Assembly (NCBI RefSeq): GCF_048544455.1
Contig: NC_133538.1
Location: 147,728,922 to 147,792,921, forward strand
DNA: 64,000 nucleotides
Direction: 5' to 3'
Origin: Silene latifolia
Taxonomy: Eukaryota; Streptophyta; Magnoliopsida; Caryophyllales; Caryophyllaceae
Part shown: piece by piece, positions 47,794-63,247 of the stretch
Layout of the letters: every line of letters begins with the position of its first letter
Numbering within the stretch: the first letter of the stretch is position 1
Program-made: the position numbers and the translations under genes
The notes under the pieces: model-generated
Told to the model about the DNA's origin: nothing
The model's input: only the letters and a program-made list of their open reading frames with translations
The model's database searches: none

Positions 47794-50700
47794 GCTTTAT
47801 ATCCGCCTTATCAGACTGAACTACGATGACTACCATATATTCAATCGAAGTTAAATGAGTTCATATCTAATTAAAACAATGAAAAAAAATCCAATCATAA
47901 CTTTTTCGGTACTAAATACGTTTTTAGGCATTAGGTACATTTTTAAGGTCGTAGGTTCATATTAAATGTATAGTAGGTACATTTCTATTTTTCTTTTTTT
48001 TGTGTCACATGTGAATTTGTGATTGGATTTTTGCTGTTTGTAAGCTCGATCGGGGTGTTAGTCTGACTAATAATAATACTCTAATTAGCAATCCAGAAGA
48101 AGTAGAAATCATGATGAACGCCATTAGTACGCGATCTAGTGAGTTGTGGTGGTACTGGTCAGGGTGATGGACATTAGGACGGTCATTTGTGAAGAGTGGA
48201 TAGACATATTATTACTCTAGGCACACAAATTAAAAGGCCGGATACACATGCTATCAATAGCATATACACTAACCAATTTGTGTATCCGGTAGTAATAGCA
48301 TGTGTATCTGGTAGCAATACCATGTGTATTTGGGGTAGACATACAAAGTGATAGGTTCCTGGTTTGGTCCTGGAATATCCTTACATACAAGTGATGGGTT
48401 GGTGATCCCATTCCCTTGTTTTGGGGTTCACCCTCCCCCTTTTAGGGCTTAGTTTATGGGTTGGATTAGGCGGCTCCGTGGTAGATACATACCTCGAGCT
48501 ACCTAGATAGATACACCTCTTTAAGTAGCTAGATAAATACCTCTAGTTGTTTAGATACACTCGAATCAGTTGCTAGATACATACCTCTTTCTAGGTAGAC
48601 ACACTCCTTAAAAAGTGTTAGGTACTTATTTCTAACATGCTAGATACACTACTTCAATTTGCTGAATACATTTAATATAAATTTTTGGATATGTTAAATA
48701 TATTTGGACCGCTTGAGTTCGATCGTTGAACATATCAAGTATGGAGTCATTTTTGAATATGAGTCATATTTTGTTGGGTACTCTCCTAACTTTGGTAGGA
48801 ATTTTGGAGAATTTTTAAATTAATTAGAGCATTAAATTAAAAGGACGTTAAGGAGCTCATTTTTTCAGAATAAACTATATTCGAGCCTCTTATATGACTA
48901 TTTTTATAGCCTTGGAAACCACAAACGCTATTCTTGCATCTAGAAATTACCACAGTCAAACTTGTTTCCAACCTTAAGGAAGCGAAATCCCTTTTCATGC
49001 TTGCTACTTCATTTTAGCAGTCATATAAAATGATGCTGATATGGTCTTATTGTGACTATTTGTGATCTTGTGGCTCAATGTTGATAGCATGTTCCTTTTT
49101 CGTATGTGTCATTATAGCTTTGTTTTTTTTTTCTGACTGAATTGGATGTAGAAGTTGAGTTAGAGATGAAAAAAATTTAATGATCTTATGCTGCTTTTTC
49201 ATTTCTTGTGTCAGGCTAGCTTATGTCGGTTTCATGTCAACATGTGGCAGCTCTGAGTTCGTATGATTCGTACCGTAACTGAGTTCGCAAAGGTTGTGGT
49301 GTGCGGCGTCAATTGGCGGTTGCAGAGGTGCGAGGCAGTAGCAAGTATTGATGTTCCAAGAAATTTTAATGTATCTAATTTGATGTTTTCAATACCTAAG
49401 AAGCAAAATTCATCAGGTTAAAGTTGGCCAATTTCACACCTTCAGTAATGCCTCACAAGCCTCGGTTTTACGCATTTTACTGGCAGCTTATGCAGTCCGT
49501 GAACACTAATTGTTAGCATTGACAGAGTATGTTACAGCTCTCATTTTAGGATAGCATAAATTGTACAAGGAAAAACAGGTGGTGCTATATCATTTTCGGC
49601 CTTATTTATTTTTGTACTAGGTTTGTGTAATTTATTAGAAATTTTGGATCTCAATTTTAATTCTATATAGCAGATTAGGTGATCAAATTGCCTCAAAAGT
49701 AATTAAGGAAGTGACATAAAAAGGGTGCTGGTAGTTTTATCATCTTCACCAGCTCTCTATCTTGCCATCTCTAGGAGCCCTTGAGAGTGTTAAGAAACTA
49801 GGACAAATGTCATTGTGATGTTTTTATTATCGATTTCCTTTACACAATAATGTACCATTCCGAGTGTGGAATAAAGGAAACTTATATCCTTGAAATCCTT
49901 AAAGCCTTTCCCGTCATATTTTAGCATAAATACTCTCTTTTAAGTTACTAGATACATACCTTTAACTTGTTAGATGCACTCTTTTAAATTACTAGATACA
50001 TACCTTTAACTTGCTATATACACTCTTATGTTACTAGATACAAACCTTTAACTTTTATTACCTTTAACTTGCTAGATACACTCTAATATGACTAAATCTA
50101 GATAGTGATGAAGCCGATGCGCGTAGATGTACAGACGGCGGTACGACTATGCAGTGGTGAGAGAGCGAAGATAGTGATGTGGGTGGTCAGTCGTTAATGT
50201 TGAAAATGAGTAAGGATTAAAATGAGGGATAATAAGGTAAAGAAAAACCACAAGATTAGCATATCGTCCACTGACCGCCATATAAAGCTAAAATAGAAAC
50301 CAGAAAATACACGAATATGAGAAGGGTACACAAGAAAGCATGCTTGGTAGCATTTCTAAAAACCTTTTTCCTTTGACCTGATAAACAAAGCAAATCATAG
50401 CATCCGAAACCAAAAATTGGCAGCAAGACATTACATGGTATTTTTAGTTCTTCATTCACCCACTCAGCCACACTCCCTAAGTAACTCGTTTTTCGACTAA
50501 ACAAAACTTCGCTACATTTACCAATAACCAGCTATACTCCGTCTTCCTTTTGCTTTTGTTCATATAATAAACTAGACAAAGAGCAAGAAACATCTAGAAC
50601 TCTTGTGAAGCATACCCAATATCACCCAATATCCCCTTTACTACCACCTTGCTTCTTGGGCAACAGCGTTTGGTGACCACCTGAACGACCACAAACGCTT

Positions 50701-51617
50701 TTGATTCGAAACCTACCTTACCTAGATACACATATTACTTAGTCCAGATACACATATCAGTGGTATAAGATACATAAATCATACATGTATCTAGTAATAT
50801 TCATACAAGTATCTAGTGACAGTACCTCATGTATCCACCCCCAAAGGCCCAAAGTATGAGCTACCACCATAACCATCCTTGTCACCGTATCAACCACCAT
50901 AACTCAACACCTCCTTGACGCCGACGACCAATAATCATGGCAGCCACCGGCACAACCACGTACTCCAATCTCCTCACCGTTACTCACCTTTCTCGATGAA
51001 CAACTCCGACAAGAGAGATTCAACACAACAAGGACCCAAGCCAACATAACAGTCTTGCTTTGCAGCATTCGACCCCAAGCACTGTCACAAGCAGCCATCA
51101 GATCCACCCATTCGACTCGTTCTGTTACCACTTCCAACCACCCATAAACACCGCATCATCGTCGCCATTCTTCTTTCGGCATCAACAGTTGACATGTAAT
51201 TGGCTAACAATGACATTTCTGAGTCCAAATGTTCCGATTAGGTCATAATTACAACTTTTTTTCGAATTTTTACTTTGTTATCAGTAGATCTATAGTTAAA
51301 ATCACAATTTTTAAGAGTGCCGGCAACGTTTTTCACCGGCGGACACATTACGTTACGAAAATGGGGATGAAAGTTGATGAAAGAGAGGTACGGGTTTGAG
51401 GACAGAGAGATAAGAGGTTCCGTCGGTGTTCTGGTGATGTCGTCGGTGTTGTCGGATGACTTGCAGTGAATGGTGATGGTGAGGTATCAGTGAATGGTGT
51501 TCGTAGTTTTCATTTGGAAATGTATTCTAGGCCTTAGATTGATCTTATCCAATGGTTACTTATATAAGGAATTTTTGAGTTAGTTCGTACTGAACTCTAG
51601 TTCGTACGGGATCCCGC

Positions 51618-51619
<2 letters not shown>

Positions 51620-51673
<54 letters not shown>
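51620..51673. repeat. (TA)n tract between T3 and T4
   Basis: Pure TA bordered by GGATCC-type ends on the left and the T4 end on the right. Confidence 0.95.
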
Positions 51674-51675
<2 letters not shown>

Positions 51676-52367
51676 AAATTGAATCTCGTGAGGCACTCTT
51701 CTTAGAGTGAGGTAGCTGAACCCTTTTTAAACCATTGGATCTAATTATTGTAGGCTCATCAGATTATAACACGTGTTCCCATACAAAACTCAACTAACTG
51801 ACATTTCGCCCTCAAATTCACTCATTTCGCCCTCTTTTACTTTCTCTCTCTTCAGCTCATCGTCCTTCACTCTTATTTCGATCGACATTTTATCGCTCAG
51901 ATTTTGATCGCCATCGTCAATCTAATTTATTTTCCGATCTAGGTAATTTCGATTCATCCTAATTTCAATGAATTCAACCTCGATGTTGCTCAATACGGTA
52001 CACAATTTCACTTATAGATTTCTTCTTTTTTTGCAGCATAGTTTTTGATGTCCTAGTGAATTTGCATATTCTTGATTTTCCAGAAGTCGACTAGGATGAT
52101 GCATTGACGTAGCTGATTGAAGGTTATGCGATTAGATTTCGATTATGTTTAGTTCATTTCATTTCTTCGATGTTCAGTTAGTTCTGTATTTGTTGTTGAT
52201 TTAATTTGCTTCTAATTAAGTTTTTAGGTTATGACGTCTTAAATATTACAATCGCTTGATTTTATTGATGATATATGTTATTCATAGTTTTTGATTGCGA
52301 AGGAAATGAATTATGAATACAAAAATAGGCGAAAGAGTGAATGTGTCTTAAAATAATTTATTATGTT

Positions 52368-52562
52368 CTTGAGAATTCCGGATTACGAGTAATTAAGAAG
52401 CGGTTCTTGAGTGTTCATGAAAATTGTTAGGTTTAGATGTTCAGATGTGTTTATCCAGAACTTTAAGATGACAAACTCAAAGTTGTGATAATTGTTAGAT
52501 TTAGATGTTCAGCTGTGCTCACGAAAATTGTAATCCTAAGATATAGAGTGTGAACTATTGCG
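52368..52562. repeat. about 200 bp direct duplication (second copy near 54,604-54,826)
   Basis: Both copies run from GAATTCCGGATTACG through ATGACAAACTCAAAG to CCTAAGATATAGAGTG. The second copy has an extra tandem duplication of about 30 bp at its end. The copies are 2.2 kb apart and enclose the MITE. Confidence 0.85.
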
Positions 52563-53639
52563 AGTGCTAAAGTATGGATTAGGATTCTAATTACTGGAAT
52601 TCTGAACCACTAGTGCTTTGAGAGGTCGAATTAGCTAACTTGGCAGTTCTTCTAATGGAATCCTAGGCATAAGAACTTAAGCTGTTTGAGCTTTTTTTAG
52701 GGGTGGCTGGGAGGTTCTGAAATACAGTTTGAGTTGTAGTTTCAGATGTTAAATATGGATATCTTATGTTTATTAGAATTCTGCGCAACAGGTTTCCTAG
52801 CATGCATATGTGAGCAAGTGGCGAGCTTCGCGAAGCAATGCCAAAGGTTTCCTTGGCTTATAGTAGCTTATAGGAAATTTCTAAGTAGGAGTCTATTCTT
52901 ACGTAATGGATTTGGATGGTGAGGATAATTTTGATACATAAGCTGTTATACTTCAATCTCCTGCACAATTGCGCCTGTTCCTTAAGGATTAGCTATTAGT
53001 TATTCCTAATTGTATCTCCTATTGAACTTGATTGAGAAAAAAATATATATACTGATCGTTCTTTGAAGTGTTACGGTGATACTGATTGACATATGGTCAT
53101 TACTCATAAATATTTTCGGAAGCTAAAACCTTTGTATTTTTATGGCTCTCAAAATTCCATTGCAGCTTGGTATCAGCCGTTGAGGCATCTACCAAAGAAG
53201 GTTGTCACGTAGTTAGTGGAATGGATTATGTATGAAATTATATTTTAGAATTACTTTAACTCCATATAAACCTTTCATGAATCCTTGTGGATGTGAGATG
53301 CCTTCAAATTTTAATGAACTGCTATATGATGCAAGCCTGCAACTTGATTATTTCAACATCCAGCACAGTGTTTGAGGTTAGAACACATGACTGAATGCTT
53401 CATTCTTTGGCTGCCAAGATGGTTAGAGGAAATTGAATATCATACAATGGTTTTAAGGGTTACCTTCCTTTTAGTCTTTGATCTCAGACATTGCTCTCTT
53501 GTTAGCACTTAGCGCCTTATTGAACGTTCACCGGGCATTATTATAATTTATTACTCCTTTTCTCCTGAGATGATTTTTCTTCATTGTACGGTGTACTTTT
53601 TCCTGTATTAATTCTTGATGTCCAAGGAGAAAACTTTTA

Positions 53640-54191
53640 GGGATATTCTACGGTGTACCCCTGAGTTTTTCGGTTTTCTATGTTGTACCCCTCCTTTTTT
53701 TTAATTTTACATTGTACCCCTAAACTTCTTAGTTTTTCTCCATCATAACCTCGTTTAACTCTCCATTAACTTTATCACTATCAAACGACAATATTTTGAC
53801 CTTTATTATGACTTATTAATGTTGTATCACCATTCTATACGAGAAACATCATAAATCACTTTTAATAAGCATCAACTACTATTAAAAACATATGTTATGA
53901 GTTATGAAATAATAATGAAGATTTTTGGAACTTTAAGTTAGTTTCGTATACTATTTCGTGAGCTAATGAGTAATTCGATGAACTAATAAGTAAATGAGTA
54001 GGTTATCGAGTAATTGGAATGATAAATAGACGATTTAATAGGTCATTTAAGAAATTAAGTTAGCAAAGACAATAAATAAGGTCATGTTATAGACTAATGT
54101 ATAGTGTTTAGGGGTACACCATAGAACATAAAAAAAGGAGGGGTACAATGTAGAAAACCAAAAATCTCGAGGGTACACCGTAGAATATCCC
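53640..54191. mobile_element. Mutator-type MITE
   Basis: 552 bp with inverted repeats of nearly 90 bp starting GGGATATTCTACGGTGTACC. The direct 9 bp flank AAACTTTTA (53,631-53,639 and 54,192-54,200) is the length typical of Mutator-like elements. TGTACCCCT recurs three times in each end. No coding capacity. Confidence 0.92.
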
Positions 54192-55356
54192 AAACTTTTA
54201 TGTATTTGGGGTGCCTTTCTGTATTTAGGCTTGTATAACTTAACTGTAATGATATTGATTAATAACTCATCTCTGCTCGATGGAATTTTCAGTTTGATAT
54301 TATGTCTTCATTTCATCCGAGTCCAACTATATATGGATTTCCTGTTGAAGATGCACGCTGCCTTATTGCATAAATTGGTATTCCTCTCACTTTGCCTGAG
54401 AATTACACTTTTTGTTAATATATGCGAACTCATTGGTTAAATTGAATCAATGGATTGACAAATTTTCAGCTATTTAGATAAAGGACCAACAAAAAAAGAT
54501 TTCAGTTTGACCGAATGAGCACAAGTTATGTTACAGTTGTTAGCTATCTTCACTTTTCGAGAACGACATGAATATTGGTATGGATTCCGTATCCGAAACT
54601 ATTTTTGTGAGAATTCCGGATTACGCGTAATTGAGAAGCAGTTCTTAAGTGTTCATGAAAATTGTTAGGTTTAGATATTTCAGTTGTGTTCATCCAGAAC
54701 TTTAAGATGACAAACTCAAAGCTGTGATAATTGTTAGATTTAGATGTTCAGTTGTGTTCACGAAAATTGTAATCCTAAGATATAGAGTGCGATTGTAATC
54801 CTAAGATATAGAGTGCGGACTGTTGCTGGAGAAGTATGAGACTGTATATTTGAAGTTTGAACTACATTTGTAGCTTATGTGAACTCTTTACATCTTGGTT
54901 GTTGTTGGATGCTCGATGGAGGAGGGTACTTTCAAAGAAGACCTTAATGTGCTCCCAAAATAACAAGTTCATATGTCAAGAAATTTGGAAACACTAAGTG
55001 TTGGTGCAGGGCTAATCGTGCCTATGGATATTAGTAGTGGAGACTCATGAGCTGAACGTGTTATTCTACACGAGGATTCAGTAAGTGCTTTCTTTATTTA
55101 TGAAATTTATTAATGGTTATCATCGTCTAATGAATAGGATTACCTATGAAATTTATTTATTTCTTATTTTGTGAATCAAACACCTTAATTTGTGAAACCA
55201 GAAGATTATTTTGTGAAATATGGGCCTCAATGTGTGAAATCGTTTACATATGAATTTTTGTTTTCTTATTTTGTGAATCATACACCTTAATTTGTGAAAC
55301 TAGAAAGTTATTTTGTAAAACTTAGACCTCTAAAATCGTTTACTTCTGAAACTGAG

Positions 55357-55551
55357 CACAAGCTGTTTATTGGCAACTTGTCATGGTCTACAACCTCCGA
55401 CAACTTGTACCAAGCTTTTCGAGCATATGGGAATATTGTCGATGCTAGGGTGTTGTATGATGGTGAGATGGGAAAGTCGAGAGGGTATGGTTTTGTTTGT
55501 TATGCAACCAGATCAGAGATGGAAAACGCTCTTGGCTCTCTTAATGGAATG
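55357..55551 (+). pseudogene. single RRM exon, chloroplast-ribonucleoprotein-like
   Basis: The frame contains an RNA-recognition motif: RNP2 LFIGNL (55,363-55,380) and RNP1 RGYGFVCY about 35 residues later, ending LGSLNGM. A GTATGT follows at 55,552, a good splice donor, so this is one exon of a spliced gene. The pattern resembles plastid RNA-binding proteins. Upstream sequence is built of TTGTGAAAC-type repeats, and no second RRM or transit peptide is visible, so it is probably a fragment carried by T4. Confidence 0.6.
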
Positions 55552-56619
55552 GTATGTTCAATTATTTCTTTGTCCATTGTTCATTAACCTTCTCATGCAT
55601 ATATGAAGTATTTCCCGTCCCCGTATCTTTAGGCCATTCCCAAGTCCAATGGACACCAAGTGGTTTTCCCACATAAAAGTAATAATGATGAAAGAAAGTG
55701 TAAAATAGAAGTCGGTAATTAGCGAGGCAGAGAATGTGGTGGGTAGAAAAAGTATGAGTGTACCAATTTTAAGAATGGTATGTGGGAAGGAATAAGTAAG
55801 TTGGTGTTAATTGTTATGGATGATTTTGGTGGTAACTATCCAGTGTTAAGGAAGATGTTCGAGAATGTAAAAGAGGAAGAAAGTATGAATAGAGCGAATT
55901 AGCGAAAGACCAATGTAATACGTGATGTCCCCTGTCCTTGCTCTTATGGCTCATGTTAATGCTCCTTTCTCCATGGCAAAACTTGAGTGAGATCTGAGAC
56001 TTTTTTTTGGGTGAGCATATGATCCAGGTTGTCATCACTTATATACAATAACCTTAAAACTTTCACAAGACGGGGTTACCTTAATATCTGCTTAGGTGAT
56101 GACTTGCGGTTGAGCCATCATTCGAGAACGCTCAAACGAGTGGCATATTATGAAGTTTGTGTTTACAGTAGTTTTCGTGTAGCTCAACATTAGATATACT
56201 CCATATGATGCTAGTTTATATAATTATATGTCTAGTAAGCTGTTTGCTCGGGTAAACTATATAGCAAGAACGTAAAATAAGCAAATTGAGCTCCATGTTT
56301 TAGCACTTTAATTTTTAAGATAAGCATTAAGGATATCACTATTTGCTGTTAAAGATTCCACTCTTTCAAAGATGGCATTTTCAATTTACCAAAATGATAG
56401 CTTTAAGTAGTTCATGTTTCCTCTAGTGTATTTCTTAATGAACTTCCAGCTTTTAAAGGTGAATCAAGTACTTCCACGAACGATAAACGGGAGTTAAGTC
56501 CTTAAAGATTTACTTTACACATTGTGTCCTCCTTAAAGCTATATTGTTACATACTTTAGGTCCTCATTATATGTTTTACTCCTTTTTGTCATTTTTCGAA
56601 TTATAATTGTCAAAAGTGA

Positions 56620-57450
56620 GATTGGGTGGTGTAAGATTTTGTGAATTTTGGAGCTAATATTCTGAACATTGAAGCTAGTTTTGTGAGCTTTGTACCTAAT
56701 TATGTGAAATCTCGACTTGATTTGTGAAGCTTGATTCTGTGAAACCTGGATTTCATTTTGTGAAACCTAGATCTGATTTTGTTAAACCTAGACATGATTA
56801 TGTGAACTCTAGACCTAATCTTATGAAACTTGTTTTTGTGAAACTCGGACCTAATTTTCTAAAGTTAGGATTTAAATTGGTTAATTTCATAATAAGAAAT
56901 AATTATATCAACTATAGATTAAAATTTTGTGAATGTTGGAGCTAATATTGTGAATCTTGGAACTAGTTTTGTGAACTTAGTACGTGATCATGTGAAATCT
57001 CCACTTGATTTTTGAAGCTTGATTTTGTGAAACCTGGATTTCATTTTGTGAAACCTAGATATGATTTTGTGAAACCTAGACATGATTATGTGAACTCTAG
57101 ACCTAGTCTTATGAAACTTGTTTTTGTGAAACCCGGACCTAATTTTCTAAAGTTAGGCCTTAAATTGGTTAATTCCATAATAAGAAATAATTATATCAAC
57201 TATAGGTTAAGATTTTGTGAATGTTGGAGCTAATATTGTGAACCTTGGAGCTAGTTTTGTGAACTTAGTACGTGATCATGTGAAATCTCGACTTGATTTG
57301 TGAAGCTTGATTTTGTGAAACCTAGATCTGATTTTGTGAAACCTAGACATGATTATGTGAACTCTAGACCTAGTCTTATGAAACTTGTTTTTATGAAACC
57401 TGGACCTAATTTTGCGAAGCTAGGACTTAAATTGGTTAATTGCATAGTAA
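56620..57450. repeat. 288 bp tandem repeat built of short TTGTGAA words
   Basis: Corresponding points lie at 56,724, 57,012 and 57,300 (288 bp apart); the third unit lacks one short sub-unit. Each unit is itself built of diverged 18-24 bp pieces of the form TTTGTGAAACCTAGAT. Related pieces occur at 55,140-55,320, just before the RRM exon, and inverted near 57,700-57,780. Confidence 0.85.
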
Positions 57451-57555
57451 GAAATAATTGGTCGATGTGTCATGTATCACATGTACATAAAGTTATTAAT
57501 GTTTTCATGTCTTGTTTACTTGTTGATGCAAAATTTAATTTTGGTACTATATCTA

Positions 57556-57626
57556 TCATCTATTAGCTCAAAAGGTAGAGCATTGTGCTATTGCGCAAGG
57601 TGTGGGTTCGAGACCCACATAGATGA
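57556..57626 (+). tRNA. tRNA-like sequence, probably a pseudogene
   Basis: The acceptor arms TCATCTA/TAGATGA pair perfectly, the D stem is GCTC/GAGC, and the T arm is GTGGG-TTCGAGA-CCCAC. The anticodon arm is abnormal: TTGTGC/GCGCAA closes on a four-base loop TATT, so no normal seven-base anticodon loop exists. Total 71 nt. Amino-acid identity cannot be assigned. Confidence 0.45.
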
Positions 57627-57863
57627 ACAAATATAAATATACGATTATTATATAATTTATCATGGTCAGTGTCAGTCCAAAGTCACATATTCAAGTCTTA
57701 GATTCACAAAATAAGGTCCAAGATTCACAAAAACATGTAGGGGTTCACAAAATAAGGTCCAAGATTCACAAAATAAAGTCCAATGAACATTGAAAATCAG
57801 TCCAATAAAGGAATTTGGTGAGGCCGGCCGCCTCGCCATAATTAACGGCCTCACCGGATCCGG

Positions 57864-57865
<2 letters not shown>

Positions 57866-57943
<78 letters not shown>
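57866..57943. repeat. (TA)n tract right of T4
   Basis: About 78 bp of pure TA next to the GGATCC-type right end of T4. Confidence 0.95.
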
Positions 57944-57947
<4 letters not shown>

Positions 57948-59441
57948 ACTCTATGTATAACTCAAACCAAACAATCTTCATTTCCATATTTCTATAATGA
58001 CATATCGTAAAACAACTTATCATGCTTTCAATCAATAATGTATAAAATCACTTCATTATCATCTTTCTCTACACATTCCCCATTCTCCACGTACATACAA
58101 CCACCGATTCATACCACACTTTGCTACAAAGATGCACAATTTACAAGATAAACACATAGCGATCCCGACTCATATCCCATGGTGACCGCTTCAAAATTGT
58201 AGGGCGAGTTCGCGACTTTAGGACGTCTCCCAAGCCTTTGCATTAGCTCCTACAACTTCTACCCTGGGTTCATTTTAATTGACTCCCTATGTTCATTAGA
58301 TTCATTGGTTACAGGTTTCAGGATCGTCGCTCTGATACCACTTTGTGACACCCCCATACTCCAAGTGCCTTACCAGGACAACTTAAGGTATAAGAACGTC
58401 ACCATCTCGGTTACCCGAGGCAATGATAATCAAATGACAATGAAGAAACATAATTTAAATAACAATATAGTTTAAAGTGATTACATGATCAAAACAAAAA
58501 CTGTTAAACTGAAATAAAAGGTTCTCAGACGGTCTCTTCGATAAAATCTGTCAAAAGCGCAAAACATCGTCGACACACGGAAGACTTCTAAGCGCCACAT
58601 GATGACTCATCCCGGCTATCCCATACGCGTCATATCATACCTGCTCAATAACTGCTCACCACCCCCGAATGGATCACCACAGTTTTTAAAACATTAAACG
58701 GGGTCAGTACTAATTACACAATCAAAGTCACACTGAAACAATCATAGAAACAGCTCACACACAATCCCAGTCTCCATCTCCAATCACCTCACAACTGACT
58801 ACACACTAAAGTGTGTAGCCCTGCCAGAGTACCCATCGCAATAGATACTCCTTGCCGCCAGTGGGGGACCGCAGCCGTTCCCACCTAAGCCCCGCTCATC
58901 TCCATCGAGCGATAAACCCATGTTCATTAATGTGCACTTCCCTCCCGTGGCGGGTTCCACAGGAGGCGAATCAAGGGCGTGAAGCCACTCCCACAAGTGA
59001 CTCTACTCAGCCAGGGACGCACCCCGAAGAACACAGACAGATACAACAACAGTCAACGACAATAAAAAACAACCGTCACAACACCAACAATTACCAACAA
59101 CTAATTCCAGTACGATAATTACTCAATAACAATAACAATCACCACATAATAATGTAACTAATACTGAGTAGGGAAACCTTACTTGGAATACAACACAAAC
59201 AGTAGACGATCTAGCAGCTGTCTCAAAACCTTTCCTCTACGAACCCTCCTCCTATACACAGAATCATACAATCAGTACCACATCAACATAAACATAGAAA
59301 ACCCCCAATCCCAAACTTAGGGTTTAAACAACCTTAACCAAATGCCATAAAAATGGTACGTAGGACTTACCCTTGACGTAAGGATCACAATGATACAGAG
59401 AACGATGAAATCCGACCTCTCTAGCTCCGGAATTTGCCAGT
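57944..59441 (-). mobile_element. 5' end of a minus-strand LTR retrotransposon, truncated
   Basis: GCTCTGATACCA (58,329-58,340) is the complement of the primer site TGGTATCAGAGC. Three bases on, an LTR begins TGTGACACCCCC at 58,344. It continues to 59,441, where another LTR starts; its far end was not found. The part 57,944-58,328 is then the 5' leader, with no coding region visible before the TA tract. Lineage is not resolved. Confidence 0.6.

Positions 59442-63247
<3,806 letters not shown>

Larger units (their letters stand above)
44799..51614. mobile_element. TIR element T3
   Basis: Left end 44,799-44,845 and right end 51,577-51,614 are imperfect inverted repeats beginning GGATC and containing GNCGAACTA and TACGAACT blocks. 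They resemble the T2 ends. The interior (6.8 kb) holds an SINE dimer, possible gene-derived pieces (45,300-45,700 and 47,540-47,800) that I cannot name, and clusters of TAGATACA words at 48,230-48,700, 49,925-50,090 and 50,710-50,830. No transposase domain was seen. Confidence 0.6.
51681..57861. mobile_element. TIR element T4 with captured RRM exon
   Basis: The right end reads, inverted, GGATCCGGTGAGGCCG, close to the T1 end GGATCCGGTGAGAACG. The left end (51,681 onward: GAATCTCGTGAGGCAC) matches it more weakly. Both ends abut (TA)n tracts. The 6.2 kb interior holds a 200 bp direct duplication, a Mutator-type MITE, an RRM exon, a 288 bp tandem repeat and a tRNA-like sequence. The left boundary is less certain than that of T1. 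Confidence 0.5.

Noticed and set aside
51882-51892. Isolated TCGATCGAC in T4
   Set aside because: A single partial match without a partner 21 bp away, expected by chance in this much sequence.
57556-57626. Functional tRNA gene
   Set aside because: The anticodon loop has only four bases.
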